Shown: piece after piece, positions 17,421-26,549 of the stretch
Numbering within the stretch: the first letter of the stretch is position 1
Layout: each line of letters begins with the position of its first letter
From: Bacteroidota bacterium
Lineage (GTDB): Bacteria; Bacteroidota; Bacteroidia; Chitinophagales; Saprospiraceae
Direction of reading: 5' to 3'
DNA: 64,000 nucleotides
Assembly (NCBI GenBank): GCA_024642705.1
Contig: JAHEAQ010000006.1
Location: 51,168 to 115,167 of the forward strand
The notes under the pieces: generated by a model
Databases searched by the model: none
Seen by the model: the letters and a program-made list of their open reading frames with translations, nothing else
Told to the model about the DNA's origin: nothing
Made by a program: the position numbers and the translations under genes

Positions 17421-18779
17421 ATGAAAATACTATTCAAATCTTTAATCACGTTAGTGGTTTTTGCAATAATTTTCTCGTGCAGTAAGTCTACTTTTGTTGG
17501 GTCCGATCTTTTCGTACCTGAAAGTATAGAGCTTTTCTTTAAAGATGATTTTGAAATAACCGCAAAGACTATAAAAACTGATTCAGTAGTTACATTTGAT
17601 CTCCTTTCATATATGAGCTCATTGATTTGTGGAAAAATAGAGGATCCAGTTTTCGGCACTTCTGAAGCCGAAATATACATTGATCTTCATGTAGCTTCTG
17701 ATTATCCACCTTTTAATTATATTGAGAGCGGATCTGTGAAAGAAGTTATAATTGATTCAGTTGTTTTAGTCCTGGGATATGATCCAGCAACATTTTATGG
17801 GGATTCTACTGTTTCTCATGATGTTGAAGTATCTTTATTACAACGTGAACTAATTTTTAAGGATACAGTATATTCCAATTTTAGTCCAGCTGTTACTTCC
17901 ACTATTTTAGGTCGTAAAACTTTTGTCCCTAATTACTCTGATTCTATTAAAGTTGTAGAGGCTGGAGATACTACTACTACTGCTTATAGTCAGATGCTTA
18001 GAATTAGATTAGACAATTCATTTGCTGAAGCAATGGTTGCAGATACTTCATTAATAAATACAGACACTAAATTTGTTAAATATGCTCCTGGACTAAGAAT
18101 TAAAAGTACTCCAAATGGAAATTCTTTTTGGGGAATAGATACTGGCAAAACAGCAACAGCCCCATATAATAGCATTATAATTTACTATACTAAAGGACTT
18201 GAAAAATTATCTTATAGAATTTTTGTAGACGGGGAAAGAACCAATTATTTCAAAAATGATTATGTTTCAAGCCAAATTGAACCTTTTTTTGGGAGTGAAG
18301 AAAAAGGAGATAGCTTGCTATTCATGCAAGGTATGGCAGGGCCTGATATCGAAATTAATATTCCAGCATTAGCAGATCCTTTTTATAATGATTTCCTAAT
18401 TAATAAAGCTGAGCTAGAATTTTTTGTACTTGAAGATGAAAATAGTTCTTTGTTTGATCCTTTAGAATCAGTTGTACTTTATCGCTATGATTCTTTTGGT
18501 AAAGCTATTGTAACAGAAGATGTTTACATAGCTTTTTCAGTTCTTCAAGATGAATCATTTGATGGGCTATTAAAGAATAGAATAATAGATGGTAAAACAT
18601 TGAAAAAATACTCTGCTGTAATGTCTGTTCATGCTTTGCGTATGTTTAATTCAGCAAATCCAGACACCCGGGTAGTCATTTCTGCAAGAAATAAAAAAAT
18701 AAGACCTAATCGATCCATTATATATGGTCCAGGACATTCGAAATATCCAATGAAATTTAAACTTACCTATTCCAAATAA
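17421..18779 (+). CDS. DUF4270 family lipoprotein
   Basis: 452 residues. The signal peptide MKILFKSLITLVVFAIIFSC ends in a lipobox with Cys20. The body matches DUF4270: VGSDLFVPESIELFF near residue 25, a long beta-rich domain, and a C-terminal segment with MKFKLTYSK. It is probably an outer-membrane or periplasmic lipoprotein of unknown function. It sits 37 bp after the glycogen synthase-like gene and 6 bp before glmS, a gene order kept in the phylum. Confidence 0.88.
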   Translation: MKILFKSLITLVVFAIIFSCSKSTFVGSDLFVPESIELFFKDDFEITAKTIKTDSVVTFDLLSYMSSLICGKIEDPVFGTSEAEIYIDLHVASDYPPFNYIESGSVKEVIIDSVVLVLGYDPATFYGDSTVSHDVEVSLLQRELIFKDTVYSNFSPAVTSTILGRKTFVPNYSDSIKVVEAGDTTTTAYSQMLRIRLDNSFAEAMVADTSLINTDTKFVKYAPGLRIKSTPNGNSFWGIDTGKTATAPYNSIIIYYTKGLEKLSYRIFVDGERTNYFKNDYVSSQIEPFFGSEEKGDSLLFMQGMAGPDIEINIPALADPFYNDFLINKAELEFFVLEDENSSLFDPLESVVLYRYDSFGKAIVTEDVYIAFSVLQDESFDGLLKNRIIDGKTLKKYSAVMSVHALRMFNSANPDTRVVISARNKKIRPNRSIIYGPGHSKYPMKFKLTYSK

Positions 18780-18785
18780 TTTATA

Positions 18786-20624
18786 ATGTGCGGTATAGTT
18801 GCGTATATTGGTGAAAGAGCTGCATTTCCTATTTTACTGGAAGGTTTGAAAAGACTTGAATATAGAGGTTATGATAGTGCTGGAATTTCCCTCATTGATG
18901 ATAATTTGAACACCTTCAAGAAGAAAGGAAAAGTCATTGAGTTGGAAAAATTTGAAGAGGTACACTTTTCCAAGGCAACTGCAGGAATTGGACATACAAG
19001 ATGGGCAACCCATGGAAAACCAGACGATATAAATGCTCACCCGCACCATTCAGGGGATGGTAGACTCACTTTAGTTCATAATGGAATTATTGAAAATTAT
19101 ACTGCTCTCAAAGAATATTTGGTTTCTCTAGGTCATATTTTGAAAAGCGAAACAGATACAGAGGTTTTAGTGCATTTAATAGAAGAAATTCAAAAACGCA
19201 AATTTTGTGATTTGGGAACTGCTGTTAGATTAGCAATGAATAAAATTGTGGGTGCTTATGCAATTGCTGTGATGGATAAAAATCATCCCGATGTTTTAAT
19301 TGGTGCTCGAAAATCAAGTCCTCTCGTTATTGGAATTGGAGAAAATGAATATTTTTTAGCTTCAGATGCTTCCCCAATAATCAATCATACAAAAAAAATT
19401 ATTTATTTAGAAGACAATGAAATTGTTGTCTTAAGAAAAGAAAAAGCAGTTCAAATATTTTCTTTAGAAAATGAATTGGTAGATTTTACAATTGAAGAAG
19501 TAGATCTAAAACTTGAAGAGATTGAAAAAGGTGGATTTGACCATTTCATGTTAAAAGAAATATTCCAACAACACCAATCTATATTTGAAGCTATGCGCGG
19601 TAGGCTAAACTCATCTGAAGGTTGGGTAAGAGTTGGTGGAATGGAGGATCATATGGATAGAATAGCTGCTGCGGAAAGATTTATCCTCGTTGCATGCGGA
19701 ACTTCTTGGCATGCTGGATTGATAGCAGAGTACCTTTTTGAAGAACTAGCAAGAATTCCAGTAGAAGTAGAATATGCTTCTGAATTCAGGTACAGAAATC
19801 CGATCATAACTGATAAAGACGTAGTAATTGCATTGTCACAATCAGGAGAAACTGCTGATACTTTATCGGCATTGCAACTAGCTAAAGAAAAAGGAGCATT
19901 AATATATGGTATTGTTAATGTTGTAGGTTCGTCTATAGCAAGAATAACAGATTGTGGATCTTATATACATGCGGGACCTGAAATTGGCGTTGCTTCCACT
20001 AAAGCTTTTACCAGTCAATTGGTCGTACTTACTTTAATGGCGTTAGATCTTGCAAATAAAAGAGGAAAGATTACAAATGCCTATTTTCAACATTTAATAA
20101 ATGAGTTTGAATTAATTCCCCAAAAGGTAGAAAAAGTACTTTTACAAGCTTCACATATAAAAAGTATTGCATCTGAAATAAAAAGTGCTTCAAATGCATT
20201 ATATTTAGGACGAGGTTATAATTTTCCAATTGCACTAGAAGGAGCTTTAAAGCTAAAAGAGATTTCTTACATCCATGCCGAAGGTTATCCAGCAGCTGAA
20301 ATGAAACACGGACCAATTGCGTTAATAGATATGTATATGCCTGTTATCGTGATTGCTACCAATAAAAATGCCTACGAAAAGATTTTTTCAAATGTTCAAG
20401 AAGTTAAGGCAAGAAAAGGTATTGTTATTGCATTAGTATCTGAAGGTGACGTAGAAATAAAAAAAATTGCAGATTTCACTATTGAAATTCCGCAAACTGA
20501 AGATCCTTTTACACCTTTATTATCTGTAATTCCGCTTCAATTGTTAGCTTACTATATAGCAGTTATGAGAGGTTGCAATGTAGATCAGCCTAGAAATTTG
20601 GCAAAATCAGTGACCGTAGAATAA
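18786..20624 (+). CDS. glmS: Glutamine--fructose-6-phosphate aminotransferase (isomerizing)
   Basis: Makes glucosamine-6-phosphate from fructose-6-phosphate and glutamine, the first step to UDP-GlcNAc for peptidoglycan and LPS. 612 residues. The N-terminal Ntn glutaminase has catalytic Cys2 (MCGIVAYIG) and GHTRWATHGKP near residue 73. Two SIS domains follow (CGTSWHAGL, SQSGETADT, GRGYNFPIALEGALKLKE), and the C-terminus ends PRNLAKSVTVE as expected. No glmS riboswitch-like leader is possible here, since only six bases separate it from the previous gene. murA, the next user of UDP-GlcNAc, lies 0.8 kb downstream. Confidence 0.97.
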   Translation: MCGIVAYIGERAAFPILLEGLKRLEYRGYDSAGISLIDDNLNTFKKKGKVIELEKFEEVHFSKATAGIGHTRWATHGKPDDINAHPHHSGDGRLTLVHNGIIENYTALKEYLVSLGHILKSETDTEVLVHLIEEIQKRKFCDLGTAVRLAMNKIVGAYAIAVMDKNHPDVLIGARKSSPLVIGIGENEYFLASDASPIINHTKKIIYLEDNEIVVLRKEKAVQIFSLENELVDFTIEEVDLKLEEIEKGGFDHFMLKEIFQQHQSIFEAMRGRLNSSEGWVRVGGMEDHMDRIAAAERFILVACGTSWHAGLIAEYLFEELARIPVEVEYASEFRYRNPIITDKDVVIALSQSGETADTLSALQLAKEKGALIYGIVNVVGSSIARITDCGSYIHAGPEIGVASTKAFTSQLVVLTLMALDLANKRGKITNAYFQHLINEFELIPQKVEKVLLQASHIKSIASEIKSASNALYLGRGYNFPIALEGALKLKEISYIHAEGYPAAEMKHGPIALIDMYMPVIVIATNKNAYEKIFSNVQEVKARKGIVIALVSEGDVEIKKIADFTIEIPQTEDPFTPLLSVIPLQLLAYYIAVMRGCNVDQPRNLAKSVTVE

Positions 20625-20668
20625 TATTAATAAACAACGACTAAAGTTCAATAAAATCTAAGTATCAG

Positions 20669-21349
20669 ATGAAAAATATGGAATACAATTCTCAGAAAGA
20701 ACCAATGATTATTTCTGAGTACGGGCGAAATGTTCAAAATTTAATAAATTATGCTAAAACTGTCGAGGACAAAGATTTAAGACAAAAATATGCTGAACGT
20801 ATTGTTGCCCTTATGTATCAAATGAATCCACAAAACAGGAACATTAACAATTATAGAGCAAAATTATGGAGCCATTTATTGAAAATTGCTAATTACGAAA
20901 TTGATGTTGATGCTCCAGAAGATGCTATTCTTACAAAAGAAGATGCAATCAAACCAGATACCATGACTTATCCTAAAATGGCTAAAAAATATAGGCATTA
21001 TGGTAGAAATGTTATAGACCTTATTGATAAAGCTGTTGCCATGGAAGAGGGCCCGAAAAGGGATGCTTTCGCGGAGACTATTGGTCGTTATATGAAATTA
21101 GCTTATCGAACTTGGAACAGAGAACACTATGTTAGCGATGAATTAATTATGGAAGATCTTGATCAAATTTCTAACGGAAAATTAAAATTAGCCGACAATT
21201 ATAATCTAGATATTGGTAAAGATGATAGAGATAATAGTATCAGAAACACCAATACTTCTTATAAAAGATCTTCTGGTGGTAGAAAAAACTCTGGAGGTCG
21301 ATATTCCAATTCAAATAATTCAAGCAATAGAAACAAAAAGAGAAGATAA
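20669..21349 (+). CDS. DUF4290 domain protein
   Basis: 226 residues, start at ATG 20669 or 20678. The DUF4290 region covers about residues 5-180 (ISEYGRNVQNLINYAKTVED, YPKMAKKYRHYGRNVIDLID). Two similar Y-G-R-N-V-x-[ND]-L-I segments suggest an internal duplication. The tail (about 190-226) is Ser/Asn/Arg/Lys-rich and disordered, a pattern of nucleic-acid-binding tails. The function is unknown. It ends the cluster begun at 16574 and is followed by a strong terminator. Confidence 0.88.
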   Translation: MKNMEYNSQKEPMIISEYGRNVQNLINYAKTVEDKDLRQKYAERIVALMYQMNPQNRNINNYRAKLWSHLLKIANYEIDVDAPEDAILTKEDAIKPDTMTYPKMAKKYRHYGRNVIDLIDKAVAMEEGPKRDAFAETIGRYMKLAYRTWNREHYVSDELIMEDLDQISNGKLKLADNYNLDIGKDDRDNSIRNTNTSYKRSSGGRKNSGGRYSNSNNSSNRNKKRR

Positions 21350-21378
21350 CATATATAAAAAATATTTAATATATTTGA

Positions 21379-21404
21379 GGGCTTAACCATGTTAAGCCCT
21401 TTTT
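21379..21404 (+). terminator. Rho-independent terminator before murA
   Basis: A perfect 9-bp stem GGGCTTAAC/GTTAAGCCC (21379-21387 and 21391-21399) with a CAT loop, followed by five T. It closes the glycogen synthase - glmS - DUF4290 unit. Confidence 0.9.
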
Positions 21405-21440
21405 AATTGAATACATCAAATTGGAAATTTATTAGTAATT

Positions 21441-22757
21441 ATGTCAAATCAAGCTTTTATAGTTCAAGGTAATACCACGTTGCAAGGGTCAATAGAACCG
21501 CAAGGTGCGAAAAATGAAGCACTTCAAGTTATTAGTGCTGTTCTGCTTTCAAGTGAAAAAATTGAAATTAACAACATCCCAGAAATTTTAGATGTTGAAA
21601 AATTAATTAACCTACTCAAAGGTTTGGGTGTTAAAGTAGAAAAAATTTCACAAGGTCATTACACTTTTCAATCCGACAACATAGATCTAGATTATCTTTC
21701 TTCTGAAGAATACCAGAAAGAAGCAAAAAAAATCCGTGGTTCTGTGATGCTAATCGGACCACTTTTAGCAAGATTTGGCAAGGCTTATTTGCCGCAACCT
21801 GGCGGAGATAAAATAGGTAGACGGCGATTAGATACCCACTTTTTAGGTTTTGAGAAACTTGGTGGTCAATTTACATTTGATGAGACAACCAATGATTATT
21901 ATGTTCATGCTGAAAAACTCAAAGGTTGTTATATGTTACTGGACGAAATCTCCGTAACTGGAACAGCAAATGTATTAATGGCCGCTGTTCTTGCAGAAGG
22001 GAGGACCACCATTTACAATGCAGCCTGTGAACCTTATGTTCAGCAGCTTTCCAAAATGTTAGTAGGTATGGGTGCAAAAATAAATGGAATAGGGTCTAAC
22101 TTATTAACCATTGATGGAGTAAAATCCTTGGGAGGAACCAAACATAGAGTTCTCCCTGATATGATAGAAATTGGAAGCTTTATTGGCATGGCTGCCATGA
22201 CTCAATCTAATCTAATTATAAAAAATGCAGCCATAAATGAACTAGGAAATATACCATCTGTTTTCCAAAAACTAGGAATTAATTTGAATATTCAAGGAGA
22301 TGATATTCATGTAATTGCTCAAGATGTGTATGAAATTACAAGCTTTATTGATGGCTCAATTCTTACCATTTATGATGCTCCGTGGCCTGGATTTACTCCA
22401 GATTTACTTTCCATTATATTAGTGGTTGCTGCTCAAGCTAGAGGAAGTGTTCTAATTCACCAAAAAATGTTTGAATCTAGATTGTTTTTTGTAGACAAAC
22501 TAATTGATATGGGTGCAAAAATTATACTTTGTGACCCTCACAGAGCAACTGTTATTGGTTTAGAAAGACGAACCCAACTAAGAGGAATTTCAATGAGTTC
22601 TCCAGATATAAGAGCTGGGGTTTCTTTATTAATTGCAGCATTATCAGCTAGCAGTCCTTCAACTATTCATAATATTCAGCAAATTGATAGAGGCTACCAA
22701 GACATTGATGGAAGATTAAACAAACTTGGTGCAAACATTCAAAGAGTAGAGTTATAA
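21441..22757 (+). CDS. murA: UDP-N-acetylglucosamine 1-carboxyvinyltransferase
   Basis: First committed step of peptidoglycan synthesis: transfers enolpyruvate from PEP to UDP-GlcNAc. 438 residues, EPSP-synthase fold, with GAKNEALQVISAVLL near the N-terminus. The active-site loop reads PQPGGDKIGRRRLDTH: residue 123 is Asp where most bacteria have the Cys that fosfomycin alkylates. Asp at this position is known from naturally fosfomycin-tolerant MurA enzymes. C-terminal motifs DMIEIGSFIGMAA and SSPDIRAGVSLLIAALSA are intact. Its last six bases overlap the convergent GH95 gene. It lies behind a terminator and no consensus promoter is obvious in the 36-base gap. Confidence 0.95.
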   Translation: MSNQAFIVQGNTTLQGSIEPQGAKNEALQVISAVLLSSEKIEINNIPEILDVEKLINLLKGLGVKVEKISQGHYTFQSDNIDLDYLSSEEYQKEAKKIRGSVMLIGPLLARFGKAYLPQPGGDKIGRRRLDTHFLGFEKLGGQFTFDETTNDYYVHAEKLKGCYMLLDEISVTGTANVLMAAVLAEGRTTIYNAACEPYVQQLSKMLVGMGAKINGIGSNLLTIDGVKSLGGTKHRVLPDMIEIGSFIGMAAMTQSNLIIKNAAINELGNIPSVFQKLGINLNIQGDDIHVIAQDVYEITSFIDGSILTIYDAPWPGFTPDLLSIILVVAAQARGSVLIHQKMFESRLFFVDKLIDMGAKIILCDPHRATVIGLERRTQLRGISMSSPDIRAGVSLLIAALSASSPSTIHNIQQIDRGYQDIDGRLNKLGANIQRVEL

Positions 22758-25319
22758 ATCCCTTATTATTGATACTGATTCATTTTTTTCAAGATAGATA
22801 TCGTATTCATAATACTTTTTGGTTTCAAGATTTAATTTAGGCTCACCTATTATAGTGGGTACGAAATCATATGAATATTCCAAAAGTGGATTATCAAGTT
22901 TACCTTGTGCAATAGAAGCTCCTTTTATTTTCAAAGGCCACTCTGCTCTAATTCTTATTTTACCATCTAGATAGGCTAATATTCTGGCATTTTCTAACAC
23001 TCCGTCTTTCCAACTTATGTCTACGGCGCAAGCACCTCTTGATTTCAAACCTTCAATACTTCCTTCCTTCCATAATGAAGGTAATGCGGGTAACAAGTGA
23101 ATTGCTCCGCTATGACTCTGTAACAGCATTTCAGATACCCCAGCAGTAACCCCAAAATTCCCATCAATTTGAAAAGGTGGATGAGCATCCAACATGTTTT
23201 TGTATAATCCACCACCACTATATTTTATTTCACCAAATCCAACTGGTGTAAATAGATTTTTAATAATGGTTAAAGCATGATCCCCATCAAGCATTCTTGC
23301 CCACATATTTGTTTTCCAGCCCATAGACCAACCAGTTGCTGCATCTCCTCTTCTGAGCAACGAATTTTTTGCAGCTATAAATAATTCTCTTTGGTGCCAA
23401 GGGTCAATTTGGTTTCCTGGATGAAGTCCATATAGATGGCTTAAGTGCCGATGATTAGCATCTTGTTCTGTAAAATCTTCATTCCATTCCATTAAGATAC
23501 CCTTTTCAGAAATTCTCAAAGATTGAAGGATTGCAATATTATTTTCAAGTAATTTTTGAAAATCAAAATCAATTCCAAGAAGTTTTGCTGATTTTAAAGT
23601 ATTTCCCAATAATTCATGAGTTAATGCTATGTCCATTCCAACTCCCCTTGTTACAGAAACATACTTTCCCGTTTTAGGGTCTAAAAAACTATGTTCTGGT
23701 GAAGTGCCAAAAATTGTTTCTAGGAAACCATCGTCATTTTTATCAAGCATGCCCAAAATGAAAATTGATGCCTCTTTCAAAATATCATAATTAGATGCAA
23801 GAAAGTCGATGTCCCCTGTGAATAAAAAATGATCAAAAATATGGCTACACATCCATGCACCGCCCATTGACCAATTAGCCCAAACTGGATCACCTTTGCC
23901 AAAGTCCCCAACTGCAGAACAATGTGCCCAAATATCCCCATTGTGATGCGATACCCAACCCTCAAGGCCATAATTTGTTTTTGCGATAGTTCTCCCTTTA
24001 ATGGCATTGAATCTTATATGTTCAAATAATGGATTTGCTAGTTCAGATAAGTTAGTTGTCTCCGCAGGCCAATAATTCATTTCCATATTGATGTTCTGAG
24101 TATAATTAGCACTCCATGGTGGACGAGTAGACTTGGACCAAATGCCCTGTAGATTAGCAGGTCTAGTTCCAGGACGAGAGGATGAAATTAATAGATATCT
24201 GCCATATTGAAAAAGCAAAGCTACAAGAGAAGGATCTTGATTAATAGCATAATTCTTTATGCGTGCATCTGTTGTGGTTATAGTATCGTTTTCTCCCAAA
24301 TTAAAACGAACTCTATCAAATAAATTTTTATAATCCTTTTGATGTCGATTGAATAATTCAAGATAACTTTTTGATTTGGCTTTAATAACAGAATTTCTAC
24401 CAATATCCATATGGCTTTTTCCTTCAAAACCTGGGGATTTGAATGGACCATTAAAACTTGTTCCTGAACCTATAATAATTGAAACTTCACTCGAATTCTG
24501 GACTACTATTTTATCTTTTTCATACACCACGTCTCCATCTTTATGTTGTACGGTAATGAAAAGTGAGGCTTCTATTCCTTCGCCATCCCAATCGTCATAT
24601 ATTATAGCATCTGCATCAGAAAATTCAGATCTATAGTTAGGTTCTGCATGTTTTGCTGCTTTTAATTCCAATATTAAATAACCATTCTCATTGATAAACC
24701 TGTTTTTTACTAGGCTAGACAATCCTAATTCAAAATTGATACTTCTCTTTGAAGTTGAATTAAAATGAGCAACAATGCAGCTGTCAACGTAACTAGAAAA
24801 AAAGATTCTTTCAAATTTCTCGCCCTTTACTTGATATTCAACTTTAGCATAACCCTCTGAGAGGTTAAGTGATCTTTTGTATTTTTCAAATTTTGGATGA
24901 TTAAATTTAAGATGAAGATCAGCTAGAGGTTGGTATGCCTGGCTAAAAGGACCTTGCATTAATCTCATCATTTGATTGGCTTCAGTATATCTTTTCTCTT
25001 TAATTAATAATGCAATTTTATCTTTATAATGGATTGCTTCTGCGTTGGTTAAATCCTTGGGATAACCAGACCAAAACTCGTCGTGGTTTAAAGATATAAG
25101 TTCTTCATTTACTTGACCATAAATCATAGCACCTAGAAATCCGTTCCCAATTGGTAAAGCTTCCATCCACTCATTTGCGGGTTCACTGTACAGCAATTTT
25201 AAGTTTTTGGTGTTGTCCAACTTATTTCCCATTGGCATTAACCCTAGGAAGGTTAAAATCATTATGAGTAACATCCATTTTGGGGAGTGAATTTTCGAAA
25301 AAATGCCTCGTAAGTTCAT
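22752..25319 (-). CDS. GH95 family glycoside hydrolase (likely alpha-L-fucosidase/galactosidase)
   Basis: 855 residues, exported, with an N-terminal hydrophobic signal (about 14-30). The GH95 layout is an N-terminal beta domain beginning WMEALPIGNGFLGAMIYGQV, a central (alpha/alpha)6 barrel (GTRPANLQGIWSKSTRPPWS, GTSPEHSF, HRHLSHLYGLHPGNQID, FQIDGNFGVTAGVSEMLLQS) and a C-terminal beta domain. The motifs around the catalytic acid and base are intact. It is not in a SusC/SusD cluster. A paralogue is at 47745-50213. It removes terminal fucose or galactose from polysaccharide; exact linkage is not readable. Confidence 0.88.
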   Translation of the reverse strand: MNLRGIFSKIHSPKWMLLIMILTFLGLMPMGNKLDNTKNLKLLYSEPANEWMEALPIGNGFLGAMIYGQVNEELISLNHDEFWSGYPKDLTNAEAIHYKDKIALLIKEKRYTEANQMMRLMQGPFSQAYQPLADLHLKFNHPKFEKYKRSLNLSEGYAKVEYQVKGEKFERIFFSSYVDSCIVAHFNSTSKRSINFELGLSSLVKNRFINENGYLILELKAAKHAEPNYRSEFSDADAIIYDDWDGEGIEASLFITVQHKDGDVVYEKDKIVVQNSSEVSIIIGSGTSFNGPFKSPGFEGKSHMDIGRNSVIKAKSKSYLELFNRHQKDYKNLFDRVRFNLGENDTITTTDARIKNYAINQDPSLVALLFQYGRYLLISSSRPGTRPANLQGIWSKSTRPPWSANYTQNINMEMNYWPAETTNLSELANPLFEHIRFNAIKGRTIAKTNYGLEGWVSHHNGDIWAHCSAVGDFGKGDPVWANWSMGGAWMCSHIFDHFLFTGDIDFLASNYDILKEASIFILGMLDKNDDGFLETIFGTSPEHSFLDPKTGKYVSVTRGVGMDIALTHELLGNTLKSAKLLGIDFDFQKLLENNIAILQSLRISEKGILMEWNEDFTEQDANHRHLSHLYGLHPGNQIDPWHQRELFIAAKNSLLRRGDAATGWSMGWKTNMWARMLDGDHALTIIKNLFTPVGFGEIKYSGGGLYKNMLDAHPPFQIDGNFGVTAGVSEMLLQSHSGAIHLLPALPSLWKEGSIEGLKSRGACAVDISWKDGVLENARILAYLDGKIRIRAEWPLKIKGASIAQGKLDNPLLEYSYDFVPTIIGEPKLNLETKKYYEYDIYLEKNESVSIIRDL

Positions 25320-25324
25320 AGATT

Positions 25325-25369
25325 TGTCATTTTGTCAGTTGTTTTTTATATAAAAGTGCCATTTTGTCG
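25325..25369 (+). promoter_or_regulatory. Paired 13-bp motifs, likely activator sites
   Basis: TGTCATTTTGTCA (25325-25337) and TGCCATTTTGTCG (25357-25369) repeat at a 32-bp interval, about three helical turns. They lie 45-90 bp upstream of a sigma-54-like promoter and the small heat-shock genes. The motifs are seen directly; activator binding is inferred. Confidence 0.5.
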
Positions 25370-25413
25370 TTTTATTATTGGGTGTTATGCCAAAAAGAAC
25401 CTCAAATAAGGCA

Positions 25414-25429
25414 TGGTACAACTCTTGAT
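25414..25429 (+). promoter_or_regulatory. Sigma-54-like promoter for the Hsp20 pair
   Basis: TGGTAC, five bases, TTGAT against the sigma-54 consensus TGGCAC-N5-TTGCW, with the -24 GG kept and the -12 C replaced by A. Transcription would begin near 25441, about 20 bases before the first Hsp20 start codon. No TAnnTTTG box is seen here. Confidence 0.5.
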
Positions 25430-25462
25430 CTATACAAATAAACAAATTAAAATTATTAAAAC

Positions 25463-25906
25463 ATGTATAATACAAAAACAAACAACAGGCACAATGTGGA
25501 ATTTTTCCCACAGATTGACAGAGTATTAAATGAAATTTTTAATACCAGTATTAATCACATCATCGATGAAAAGAAAATTAACTTTTCACACCCCAATGCA
25601 AATGTTAGGGAACTAAAGGATCGATTTGTTATTGACCTTGCGATTCCAGGTTTGGACAAATCAGATGTCAAAATTAACGTTGAAAAAAGCATTTTAACTA
25701 TTTCTGCAGATAAACCGGAGGTTGAAGGTCAGAAATTTAAATTGAACGAATTCAAATATGGCAAATTTTCCAGAAAATTTAAATTGCCAGAAACTGTTGT
25801 GACAGATAATATTACAGCAGAACTAATCAATGGAATTCTTTCCGTAACTATACACAAACGAAAAGAAGACATAGATAATGGACCGAAAGAAATAAATATT
25901 TTATAA
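25463..25906 (+). CDS. Small heat-shock protein, Hsp20/alpha-crystallin family (first of tandem pair)
   Basis: 147 residues. ATP-independent holdase that binds unfolding proteins. An alpha-crystallin domain spans about residues 47-140: VRELKDRFVIDLAIPGLDKS, the central beta strands, and the closing ELINGILSVTIHKR with the N-G-[I]-L signature. The N-terminal arm is short, and a C-terminal I-N-I-L resembles the I-x-I anchor. The second paralogue follows 18 bp later, so both are cotranscribed from the control region at 25325-25429. Confidence 0.92.
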   Translation: MYNTKTNNRHNVEFFPQIDRVLNEIFNTSINHIIDEKKINFSHPNANVRELKDRFVIDLAIPGLDKSDVKINVEKSILTISADKPEVEGQKFKLNEFKYGKFSRKFKLPETVVTDNITAELINGILSVTIHKRKEDIDNGPKEINIL

Positions 25907-25924
25907 TCAAATTAAAAAAATACC

Positions 25925-26353
25925 ATGTACTTATATAGAAATAATCCGCTCAACGCGCGCATAGTAAACAAAGACATTCTAAATAATAGCATCTCTGACT
26001 TTTTAGGTGCAGATTTCACAGTGAACCAACCTGCTTCAAATATTGTTGAGATGGAAGATAAGTTTTTAATTGAACTAGCTGTTCCTGGTTTATCAAAAGA
26101 AGACTTCCATGTTAAATTGGATAAAAATTATTTGATAATTTCTTCTGAAAAAACTAAAACAGAAGTTGTGAATGAGGAAAAATTCACTCGAAAAGAATTC
26201 AATTATGATTCTTTCAAAAGAAGTTTCATGTTGCCAAAATCGGTAAATAAAGAAGAAATTTCAGCCGAATATGTCAACGGAATTCTAAGTGTATCGTTAT
26301 TAAAAAGAGAAGAAGAAAAAGAAAAAGATGCTATCGAAATAAAAATTCAATAA
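25925..26353 (+). CDS. Small heat-shock protein, Hsp20/alpha-crystallin family (second of tandem pair)
   Basis: 142 residues. The alpha-crystallin domain is at about 38-135 (NIVEMEDKFLIELAVPGLSK, AEYVNGILSVSLLKR), with the C-terminal anchor-like I-E-I-K-I. It is a diverged duplicate of the preceding gene, suggesting hetero-oligomers, as in other bacteria with tandem sHSPs. It is followed by a hairpin terminator at 26380-26414. Confidence 0.92.
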   Translation: MYLYRNNPLNARIVNKDILNNSISDFLGADFTVNQPASNIVEMEDKFLIELAVPGLSKEDFHVKLDKNYLIISSEKTKTEVVNEEKFTRKEFNYDSFKRSFMLPKSVNKEEISAEYVNGILSVSLLKREEEKEKDAIEIKIQ

Positions 26354-26379
26354 CGATTCATGTGTTTTGGTAATAGACT

Positions 26380-26414
26380 AGAGGGTCATTCTATTGGATG
26401 CCCCTCTTTTTTTT
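26380..26414 (+). terminator. Terminator after the Hsp20 pair
   Basis: AGAGGG (26380-26385) pairs with CCCTCT (26402-26407), with CAT/ATG extending the stem beyond one mismatch, and eight or more T follow. It is a strong rho-independent shape. Confidence 0.8.
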
Positions 26415-26472
26415 ATAATCACATTCTAGAAGGCAATAATAAAAAAGTAATCCCAATAGAATATCTTCAAAA

Positions 26473-26510
26473 ATAAATTGGAATTATTCTGTCGAATAAT
26501 TCCAATTTAT
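26473..26510. repeat. 17-bp perfect inverted repeat between convergent genes
   Basis: ATAAATTGGAATTATTC (26473-26489), loop TGTC, then its exact complement (26494-26510). It lies 40 bases from the end of the lytic transglycosylase gene and downstream of the Hsp20 terminator. It may serve as the transglycosylase's transcript-end hairpin, although no U-run follows. The symmetry is certain; the role is inferred. Confidence 0.7.
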
Positions 26511-26549
26511 ACTGAAGTAAATTAAAAATACATATTAAAGATTTAACGT

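Noticed and set aside
21370..21377. TATATTTG as a murA promoter
   Set aside because: It fits TAnnTTTG but lies upstream of the strong terminator at 21379-21404, so transcripts from it would end before murA.
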